A DNA stretch of 64,000 bases from contig JAHLEZ010000013.1 of assembly GCA_020726505.1 (NCBI GenBank), positions 930,001 to 994,000 of the forward strand. Direction: 5' to 3'. Position 1 is the first letter of the stretch. Every line of letters begins with the position of its first letter. Positions 56,446-64,000 of this stretch are shown here, one piece after another. The stretch comes from Leptodontidium sp. MPI-SDFR-AT-0119. Its lineage: Eukaryota; Ascomycota; Leotiomycetes; Helotiales; Leptodontidiaceae. The notes under the pieces were generated by a model. The model saw only the letters and a list, made by a program, of their open reading frames with translations. It had not been told where the DNA came from and ran no database searches. The translations under genes were made by a program, and so were the position numbers.

Positions 56446-58256
56446 TGGTCAATCACCAAGTCTACAATGTCGTAATGGGAGGGAAGCTTGTTTGAGTCTG
56501 TAAGAGTACTGGCTGTTGGATTATTGAGATATGTATGCACGAGAAATGAAAGATGGACGTGTGTATCGTCTTTTACAAAGCATCCAGTTACCACTTATTG
56601 GTAGCGTCTCTTCCCATACAGCAACAACGGCATACTTAACAATCTTGACTTAACCTAAAGGGTAGGGAACCTAGAATAATACTTCGCCTGCATAGAAGAT
56701 CAAAAGCCAATCGCGACGAGGGGAATTGACCCATGTCAACAACACGTGACTGGGCCATGAGCTGAAGAGAAGCATTTATTAGGGGCTTGGCGGGCTTTGA
56801 AGGCTGAGACTTTGGGGAGACAAGCTTCTGCCACTTCTGCCACTCCTGCGCGCTGCCGAAGGCGTCAGTCAGCAACCATCATCAACAACGTCCCGTTCTG
56901 TTCTGTTCCAGATCGTTTCTCTTCACGTAAAGCTGAATCCGAAGCTTCATCGACGACACGTACCACTAATCTCAACCAACATGAGCTACAAATAGCAAGC
57001 GCTATTACCATCAGAGATCAAGAAAATCCCGCACCTTAATTACCACAACCGTCTCATCCTCGACCCCTTTTTTTCCTTTCTCGTGAGGCGCCCAAACTAG
57101 ATATCGCGAGCTTCATTTAAATTGGAGCCGTGGGTGGGTGGTGGCAACAGATAACGGCGCTGACTGGCGCGGTCTTCGGGCAAGGCTCGATGAGGGGTCC
57201 GCATGCTAGTATGTTACTAGTACTCAGTAAATGCTGTACCCCTGCCAAGCACAGCATATCAGTCATCACCGGATCATTTCGTCCGCAGTACGGAGCACAG
57301 TACAGTACAGTATGATAGTATCTTATGTTGTCTAATTCCGGCAGCATCATCTATGGCTTGTTTGGGCATCTTACCGACTTTACCCGACCTTACTTCTAGT
57401 ATTCTTTTTAGCGATGCGAAGGTCTGGGCTTTGGAACTGATGTGGTAGTCAAAACAGTGAGCAAGCAGCAGAAGAAACGGAAATCCATCGCGGGAGATAG
57501 ACCGGGCTAGCACTTGCTGCATTCATTCAATAGTCAGTCTTCAGGAAGCTTTGTTAAAGTGTGCCTGGGTTCCGAGCCTCAATTCGTCAGATTATGCATT
57601 GTCGATGGAACTCTAACCCCTGACTGCTTACCTACCCCCGCAGATAAGCTTCTGTGGACGCGTCAAGGATGCTGCAGAAAATATTGGTGGCTTGAAGCTT
57701 GTATGTTGACTTCTTGCAAATGATGCGCACCACGTTTAGGGGAACGGTGCGAGATCCAGCAGATCAACCACCAGCGAGCCGCTCGTCCCAACACCGTTCC
57801 CGTATTCAAAAGGCTTCAATACTGTATCTCTTGCCGATGTGCCGTGCGCTGTCTGGGGACAACATCGACTGATCTAGGTCAGGGTGTGTGGGAACCATGC
57901 CGTCCAGAAAATCTCCGAGCTTTGTGATATCGGCCAAATGGGCCCTCTTGATACGAAGGATAGCTAGGGTTAGTGCTGATTAGCCTCGAGATCCCGCATG
58001 TTCCCCTGTTCAAAGCGTCCAAATAAGCATGGAGCGGAGAGTATGGATGGATCCTTTATCCTGTACCTTGCAGTGTGTTTGGTATATGACCTCGCCGCCT
58101 CGCTCGTTTTTTTTTTTTTTGTGCAGCGTCACCTCTCCCCCCACTGTCGTTACCCGTTCTCACTCGTTTATGAACGTTGCGAATCCTAATGAATAGCTCT
58201 AATACCTCATAATTTAATACCGGACTCAAAAATTGATACCAACTGCAAGTGCAAAT
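56446..58256. other. Intergenic region with T14 tract
   Basis: 1.8 kb without a supportable gene. It contains a short GTACAGTACAGTACAGTA run at 57297-57312 and 14 T at 58107-58120. Several short open frames (56797-57039, 57514-57723) have no motif. Confidence 0.4.
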
Positions 58257-61200
58257 ATGGTCTCAAAGATGGGTTCTGCTCTTGGAGCCCTGCTCTGGAT
58301 TTCTTCAGTAAGTGGTCACTGTTGACTGAATTTGAGGGGAGCATTCTCTGACCGTTAGCAGATCACTACAACTCAAGCAGCCATAATCGGAAAGCGTGAT
58401 CTTGTGTTGCCATCAACTCTTCCCGGGACTTGGAAATCTCAGGGCTGCTATATGTAAGCTCAGCTCGATAAATGAATGGATCAGTGTTAACATTCCACAG
58501 TGATATTGGCCGAACACTTACCGGAGGCGGCTACACAAACAACACTGGAATGACTGACGAGTCTTGCATTGCATATTGTGAGAAGGCTGGCTACATCTAT
58601 GCAGGTACTGAGTATGCAGAGGAGTGCTATTGTGGCAATACACTCGCTTCAGGATCTGGTCCCGCTCCAACGGCCGACTGTAATGTAGCCTGTTCTGGAA
58701 ATGCAACTGAACCTGTAAGTGACGGGATTGCCCAATTTCGCTTCATGTCACATATTTCCCTTCTGTACTAACTCTCTCGTCATGCAGTGTGGTGGTGGCA
58801 ATCGCTTGAACCTATTTTGGAACGGCCAAACTGGACCGACGACAAACCCAGGCCCAGGACTATGGGCGTTCTCCGGATGTTATACCGAGGGGACAACTGG
58901 ACGTGCTCTCGACCACGGCCTTGCAGTTGTCGGTGGCTCGAACAATATGTCCGTGAGCAATTGCGTGGCAGCATGCCAAGGCGCAGGTTACAGTCTCGCT
59001 GGAGTTGAGTACTCAGGCGAATGCTACTGTGACAATTCTATCGTGAACGGCGCAACACTTGCTCCCGAAGGAGTATCTGGATGTTCTATGCTTTGCAATG
59101 GCAACTTCTCCGAGTTCTGCGGAGGATCATCGAGACTGGATGTCTATGACTTCAACAAGACGGTTACCCTCCCGCCATGGAACACTACAAGCTTAGTTTC
59201 CTCGACAAGCTCGGTCTTCTCATCTTCCAGCACTCGTCTGGTGGTAACAACAACGTCGACAAGTTCAAGTTCGCTGGTTTCCAGCGTGGTCTCGACTACT
59301 TCATCAAAGAGTTCCACACTGTCAAGCAGCACCAAGTCTTCGTCCCTCTCATCAGTCTCGTCTTCCAAGTCTTCCAGTCTTTCAACTAGCACCAAAACAT
59401 CGTCTGTATCGTCTTCGAAGACCTCTAGCACCGTGGTTTCAACAAGTTCGACAAAATCATCAACAGTTTCCAGCTCCAAGAGTTCAAGCGTCAGCTCGAC
59501 AAAATCCTCGTCGGTTTCTAGTTCGAGAAGCTCCACCGCATCGACTTCTGTAGCCACAAGCTCCAGCTCCAGATTTTCATCGTCCTCAGTAACATCATTG
59601 AGCTCAAGCTCATCAAGCCTGACTTCTCTCAGCACCCGAATCCAAGTATCAACATCGTCATCCTCGACGGTCTCAAGCTCAGCAACTGCAAGCCCAACCC
59701 TCGGAAATAAGCCAACTGTAGGCTCATACAATTACTACCAATGCCGTACTGAGGGTGTAGGCGTTCGAGCTCTCTCAGGTGCAGCGTCCGCAAACGATCT
59801 CATGACCGTCGAGATGTGCGCTGCCAGCTGTGCAGGATTCACATATTTCGGAACCGAATACGGCCGTGAATGTTATTGCGGAAACTCTTTTGGAACAGGA
59901 TCTACTGTTGCGCCTGCTACTGATTGCTCGTTTACTTGTGGTGGAGATGCGTACGAGTACTGCGGAGCCGGTAAGTCGGAATTAAGAGTGTATATCAGTC
60001 CGTTGCTAATGTAATGCGTAGGAAACCGACTTACAGTCTATGTGTTGAACGGGACAGCTCTCCCTTCCTCATCTTCTGTATCATCTTCGTCAACAAAGTT
60101 ATCGACTGGTGTGTCATCGACAGTCTCTCTATCAAGCTCAAGCACAGCGCCAGCATCGACCGGCTTCCCAACTGGCTGGACATCCCAAGGATGTTGGGTC
60201 GATGGCTTGACCGGACGTATCTTGACGAAGCAACAACCTGACAATGCTCAAAATACTCTCGAGTCCTGTGTACAAACCTGTGCTGGCCTCGGCTACACCA
60301 TTGCTGGTGCAGAATACGGAACTGAATGCTGTACGTACCATACCCCTACTTCGTATCCAAACCTCGCTAATTTAAATAGATTGTGATAACTTCGTCTACA
60401 ATGGAGGTGCTCTTGCTGCCGCTCAAACAGACTGCAATATTCCATGTCCCGGCAAATCGTCTGAGATGTGCGGAGCTGGTGGTAGAATCTCCATGTACTC
60501 CAAAGGCTCGCCAACAGTTTACGCTGCACCTGCTCCTCAAAAGGTGGGCTTGCCAACGGGCTGGGGTTACGCGTAAGTACATTCGATTGTTCTAACTTCT
60601 CATACGTACTGACTTCTGTGATCAGGGGTTGTATCCAAGATAACGTCCCTTCCGTCGAGGATCCTAATGAGCAGCTCTACACTTTCCCATACAAAGTCTG
60701 GGATGATGCTTCGGGCAACACCCCAGAGAAGTGTATTACCAGATGTCAGGAATTCGGTTTCAATGCTGCTGGATTGGAGTATGGTTCGCAATGTTTCTGT
60801 GGAGACGTGGTATGTAACGCCTCTCTTTTCCCTGGCCTAAAAGGCCAAAACTCCGAAGTGTCTCGGCCAAAAATCCCGAGCATATTAATGCTGACATTCA
60901 AAACAGGCAAACATTCAAGTCGCATCTGCTCCTTCAACTTACACCAACCCCAACTCTGTCCAATACTACACAAGAAGCTCAACACCTATCACTTACCCAG
61001 ACTCTTCTTGCGCTGCTCTTTGCACAGGAAACAGCTCGTACATTTGTGGTGATGGTAACAGACGTAAGTCCTCCCAAATTTCGAAGACTTTACTCCACAT
61101 ACTAATTCTGATCATCTAGTCACATATTACACTTGGCAAGGTGCCACTCCACTCTACAGCTGGGGCAATCCAACTGGTGTCGATGCGGGAGAGTATTCCC

Positions 61201-62753
61201 TTCTCATCGGTGGAGTCGTCGTTCCCCTGATCGTCTCTCAAGTAGTAACAGGGAAAGTCACATTCGTCGAAAAGAAGGGAACTGGTGAGCCCAACGGAAC
61301 CGGATCTTACGAATTAGATCTTTCTCAGATCAACGATTTCTCTAAGGCTTGGAGAGCTATGAACGGCCTTCAAACGGACGTCTTCTGCGCTGCTGGTCTG
61401 ACTCTCCCAGATAAGGTCGGCAGACAGTTGACTGTAGGAGGATGGGCCGGGGATGCAAACTACGGAGTCAGACTTTACTGGCCCGATGGATCGGACGGCG
61501 TACCAGGTGTCAATGGATGGGTTGAAGACCCTGGAGTCTTGTCTCTTCAGGTTCCTCGTTGGTATCCTTCAGCCATGATCATGGCCAACGGGTCAATCCT
61601 CGTCGTCGGTGGAGAAATCGGCCAGAACGCCGCTGAGCAACCCAACTTGGAAATCCTCCCACCAACCGGTGTGAAAGACGCCAGCACAACAAGCGGCTAC
61701 TCCAACACAACCGTCTACCTCGACTTCCTAGATCGCACAGCACCATTTAACCTCTACCCCTTCATCGTCGTCCTCAAGTCTGGAATCTTCATCGCTTACT
61801 ACAACGAAGCTCGGATCCTCGATGAAGTCAACTTCCAAACTATCAAGACTCTCCCTAATATGCCTGGTGCTGTCAACGATCCAACCGGAGGCCGAACCTA
61901 CCAACTCGAAGGCGCCATGGTTGTACTACCTCAACACGCTCCTTATACCGATCCAGTCGGCGTCCTAATCTGCGGTGGTTCAACCTCAGGCGGCGGATAC
62001 CCGATCGATAACTGCGTCTCCACGCAACCCGAAGCCGCGAACCCAACATGGACAATTGAACGAATGCCCTCTCGCCGCGTAATGCCATGTATGGCCGGTC
62101 TCCCCGACGGAACCTACGTGATCCTCAACGGAGCCGAACACGGCGTCGCAGGCTTCGGTCTGGCCGGATCACCAAACCTCAACGCCGTAATCTACGACCC
62201 CTCGAAACCCGTCAACGCACGCATGTCCATCATGGCCAACACGACCGTCGCGCGGCTCTACCACTCCGAAGCCACCGTCCTCCTCGATGGCCGCGTCCTA
62301 GTCTCGGGTTCAGACCCTTCAGGCCAGTACGTCTCCCCAGCAGATTCCTTCCCGGAGGAATACCGTGTGGAAGTCTTCTCTCCACCCTACCTCCTCTCCG
62401 GCCTTCCTCGCCCGACTTTCACAATCACCAATAAAGACTGGTCGTATGGCCAGCAAGTTACCTTCACCGTCTCCTCGGCCACGAACCTCAAAGTCTCCCT
62501 CTTGGGCTCGGTGGTGAGTACGCATGGGAATGCTATGGGTCAACGCACTATCTTTCCCGCTGTGACTTGCACGGGGACGACATGTACGGTTACGGCGCCG
62601 CCGGATGCGCATACGTCTCCGCCTGGATGGTTCATGATGTTTGTGCTTAATGGACCGACGCCTTCTGTGGGCCAGTTTGTGCGCATTGGTGGGGATCCAG
62701 CTGGGTTGGGGAATTGGCCCAACCTGCCGCCATTTGATTTACCTGGTGTGTAA
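58257..62753 (+). CDS. Multi-WSC glyoxal oxidase (copper radical oxidase)
   Basis: Nine exons, join(58257..58307, 58362..58453, 58501..58714, 58788..59970, 60022..60330, 60380..60572, 60626..60809, 60907..61063, 61120..62753), 1338 aa. After a signal peptide come five WSC domains at about 36-115, 140-235, 430-520, 563-655 and 681-790. Each has the GCY...C...C...G.EY..ECYCGN pattern. A Ser/Thr-rich mucin-like linker lies between the second and third (about 249-424). The last ~540 residues are the oxidase. The residues matching the Cys-Tyr radical and copper ligands of glyoxal oxidase are Cys884 (DVFCAAG), Tyr943 (RWYPS), Tyr1175-His1176 (LYHSEAT) and His1263 (STHGNAMG). The family oxidises aldehydes to acids with H2O2 release; WSC modules bind wall glycans. 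It should act at the cell surface or outside. Confidence 0.93.
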
Positions 62754-64000
62754 GGGGGGTAGATATTAGATGGATGGAGTTGTAGATTGGATGGGGGTTT
62801 TGATTAGATGGATATATTATTTGCATGCGTGCATTTTTTAAGAAGAAAATAGTAGATTTTCCCCAATGAACTCAGTGGTCTTAAAATCTAAGTTTCCATT
62901 CAGGCACCACTTACTCAACAGTCCTCCTTGCCTATGTATGTACTATGTAATATCGAGTGAGGAGTCCGAGGTAACGTCTTACACACCTCGATACCATACC
63001 ATATTATAATAAAATCCCATCCCTCAAAAAGCAAATTGCAATAAAACCATTGATCTTATCGTAATTCAAAGCTAGATAGGGACTACTTATCTACCTATCT
63101 GACAGCCCCTCTACAGTACCTTATTATAGTACAGACAAGCTTTTCTAGCTCCCGAATACACCGCCCATCACCTGTTTGGTTTTTTTTGATATTTGACTGA
63201 TTATCGCAGATATCCCTTTCTCTAGCTTTACCTTACTTCTTCTATCCTAGTATCTCTACCAGAACCCCAATCACCGCCCGTCGACAGTAATAAAGTCATT
63301 CATCGACAAGGCATGCTAGCTTGATACACTGATACTTCCCCGACTTGTCTATTGTATCTATTTGTTCCTTCGTCCCTAACTTCCCTTGTTCGCCTCTTCC
63401 TTCGTATCTCCAGAGGCTCCTGTTAGTCGTGAACGAATTATGGAGTTTGAGGCTAATGTATGTAAAAACCATCTATCTCCATATGATGGTTGTCAGCAGA
63501 GGAGCCTGAGATGGAACCCTGCCAATGACTGACAGAACACGACGTTGCTTACAGTATCCCGCAATCCTGCCATGCCTGAAGCGTTTGTCCATTGCGGCCG
63601 AAGAACGAAGCAACGGTGCTTGCTCTTACCAACACTAGCGCGACACCCTACGAGGCAGTGGCTAGGAATATTCTTGAATATTATTCTAGATGCACGTTAA
63701 CTAACTAACTACATTTATCTAAACACATGGGAACAAATGAAATAGCAGATTTAAATAAAGGGTAAAAGGCAGGGTGTAGAACTAACTGCTCTCTTTGGCC
63801 GCCGAGTCCAACTAGCCAGAAGATATCGTCCCTGATATGAACGTAAATTAAAGAGAACAAGTCAGGACTTGACTTGATTTTGAAGTTACACAAATATGAT
63901 CGTCGAAAATATTGTTGATGTGAGCCCATCTATATGGGAGGGAGTGAGTACTCATATCAATACTTGAACGGTGTGAGCCACACTAGGCACGCCATCCTCA
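62754..64000. other. Intergenic region to the right edge
   Basis: 3' region of the oxidase gene and AT-rich spacer. Nothing coding is supported up to the edge; the minus-strand frame at 63705-63929 has no motif. Confidence 0.4.

Noticed and set aside
59144..59731. Minus-strand 195-codon Glu/Leu/Asp-rich open frame
   Set aside because: It is the complement of the Ser/Thr-rich linker of the WSC oxidase; repetitive TCG/TCT codons keep the opposite strand open.
1..64000. CRISPR arrays, rRNA or tRNA genes
   Set aside because: No regularly spaced repeats, no rRNA-like blocks and no cloverleaf with A/B boxes were found by eye; a dedicated tRNA scan could still find one.

Overview
The window is nuclear DNA of a filamentous ascomycete (Pezizomycotina). 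Genes lie on both strands and are split by short GT-AG introns, mostly 46 to 77 nt, with CTRAC/CTAAC-like branch points. The gene content is typical of moulds: a Zn2Cys6 regulator, LysM/CBM18 chitin-binding proteins, a LysM-GH18 chitinase, a WSC-glyoxal oxidase, a LaeA-like methyltransferase, an O-methyltransferase and a flavin monooxygenase. A placement near Leotiomycetes is only an impression. All exon models below were built by hand from splice signals, reading phase and protein motifs.

Left part (1-11.6 kb): the tail of a gene that starts outside the window; a Zn2Cys6 transcription factor whose zinc cluster is completed by a short upstream exon; a small unknown protein; an RBR E3 ubiquitin ligase; and a five-exon DUF7918 gene on the minus strand.

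Chitin island (11.6-30 kb): a gene-poor stretch with a MITE-like inverted repeat and a decayed copy of a Cys-rich microprotein gene. It is followed by a secreted LysM3-CBM18x3 protein, a secreted DUF7136 protein and a large LysM-CBM18-GH18 (killer-toxin-like) chitinase gene. The chitinase carries apparent frameshifts, has a 479-bp hAT-type MITE with an 8-bp target duplication inside one intron, and is followed by a decayed chitinase fragment. Next come two intact Cys-rich microprotein genes, a second DUF7918 gene with the same exon structure as the first, and a third microprotein gene on the minus strand.

Middle part (31-44 kb): an unknown three-exon gene; a LaeA-like methyltransferase transcribed divergently from an O-methyltransferase; a 1071-codon intronless unknown gene; and a nine-exon flavin monooxygenase. 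The two methyltransferases and the monooxygenase could belong to one secondary-metabolite locus, but no backbone synthase is present.

Right part (45-64 kb): a single-span glycoprotein, a four-span membrane protein, a secreted unknown protein broken by one frameshift, a secreted protein with a Kex2-like dibasic site, an F-box-like/ankyrin protein, a SAP-like protein, and a nine-exon multi-WSC copper-radical (glyoxal) oxidase, followed by 1.2 kb of non-coding DNA.
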